From Acetobacterium paludosum (lineage in GTDB: Bacteria; Bacillota; Clostridia; Eubacteriales; Eubacteriaceae), in the NCBI RefSeq assembly GCF_008086595.1, contig NZ_RXYA01000007.1, positions 62,001 to 126,000 of the forward strand: a stretch of 64,000 nt of DNA. Direction: 5' to 3'. Positions within the stretch are counted from its first letter, which is position 1. Every line of letters begins with the position of its first letter. The notes under the pieces were generated by a model. It had not been told where the DNA came from. It ran no database searches and saw nothing but the letters and a program-made list of their open reading frames with translations. Made by a program: the position numbers and the translations under genes. Shown here in pieces: positions 63,725 to 64,000 of the stretch.

Positions 63725-64000
63725 CAGTTTCTCTGAATCATGAGAGCAAGTTCTTGAATCTAGAAGAATAAGTTCTTGGAATCGGTGAAGTGAGTTCTTG
63801 GAATTAAAGAAACAAGTTCCTATATTTTGAAGAAAAACAATACCTGAATATAGAAAAACAGTTTTAGAAATTCAAAAGAATAACTTCCTAGAATTAGAGA
63901 AATCAGTTTCTAATGAAGGCAAATGACTGGATTTAGAAAAACAACTTCTTTTATTCGAAAGAATCCATTTTCAGAATCAACGGAATAAGTTCCCAAGTTT
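63725..64000. repeat. Array of about 13 degenerate 22-23 nt direct repeats
   Basis: Units start at about 63725, 63747, 63770, 63793, 63814 and then every 21-25 bases to the edge (one short 17-base unit). The consensus is approximately AAGTTCTTAGAATTAGAAGAA with TTC-N2-4-GAA in most units. Unit length is not a multiple of three and all frames contain stops, so it does not encode protein. The spacing is close to two helical turns. The array continues beyond the window. Confidence 0.7.

Overview
The window looks like a chromosome segment of an anaerobic, AT-rich, Gram-positive acetogen, most likely Acetobacterium or a close relative in the Eubacteriaceae. This is inferred from three things seen together: corrinoid-protein/uroporphyrinogen-decarboxylase-type methyltransferase genes, a CooS-CooF-flavoprotein operon, and Firmicutes-style signals (strong GGAGG ribosome binding sites, TTGACA/TATAAT promoters, frequent TTG/GTG starts). 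No phage, insertion sequence or CRISPR array was recognised.

Layout. 1-7.0 kb: a tight six-gene operon for an extracellular polysaccharide: a clan GH-A glycosidase (cut by the window edge), a membrane-anchored unknown protein, a HEAT-repeat membrane protein, a processive family-2 glycosyltransferase, a ferritin-like diiron protein and a GH16 lipoprotein with a lichenase-type active site. 7.2-15.1 kb: a methyl-transfer region with two corrinoid proteins, one pterin-dependent methyltransferase, three UroD-family methyltransferases and two adjacent GntR regulators, plus a promoter embedded in a perfect 14-bp inverted repeat. 15.2-16.5 kb: an EAL-domain protein. 17.1-21.0 kb: a perfect consensus promoter, a long leader, then a divergent CO dehydrogenase, a CooF-type ferredoxin and an NAD(P)H/FAD oxidoreductase. 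21.2-26.6 kb: a beta-CASP nuclease, a Cys-rich pentapeptide-repeat protein, an unknown protein, a rubrerythrin-like protein, a DMT exporter and tRNA-Ser(CGA).

26.9-33.2 kb: potassium homeostasis (KimA-type importer, KdpD, KdpE, universal stress protein) without kdpFABC. 33.6-36.4 kb: a chemoreceptor with a cysteine-rich PAS domain and its CheW. 36.7-42.0 kb: an NPKTG-anchored surface protein, then decaying genes (a sorting-signal fragment, a frameshifted nitroreductase, truncated LytTR and DUF3021 genes) and an ABC-2 transporter. 42.2-53.8 kb: a LysR regulator, then a long operon headed by a TetR regulator: CheA, CheW, receptor, CheR, CheD, hybrid histidine kinase, response regulator and HD-GYP protein. 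No CheB is present. 54-63.4 kb: flavin reductase, a 47-residue membrane peptide, branched-chain aminotransferase, DUF445 protein, OFA transporter, an ABC ATPase overlapping a Ser/Thr kinase, and the TIGR03960/TIGR03936 pair. 63.4-64 kb: a promoter, hairpins and an array of degenerate 22-23 nt repeats running off the end.

How the parts may fit together (inference): corrinoid methyltransferases feed methyl groups to tetrahydrofolate and the Wood-Ljungdahl pathway, and the CooS operon links CO/CO2 to ferredoxin and NAD(P). Cyclic-di-GMP hydrolases (EAL, HD-GYP) and the chemosensory operon may control surface behaviour, possibly including the exopolysaccharide.
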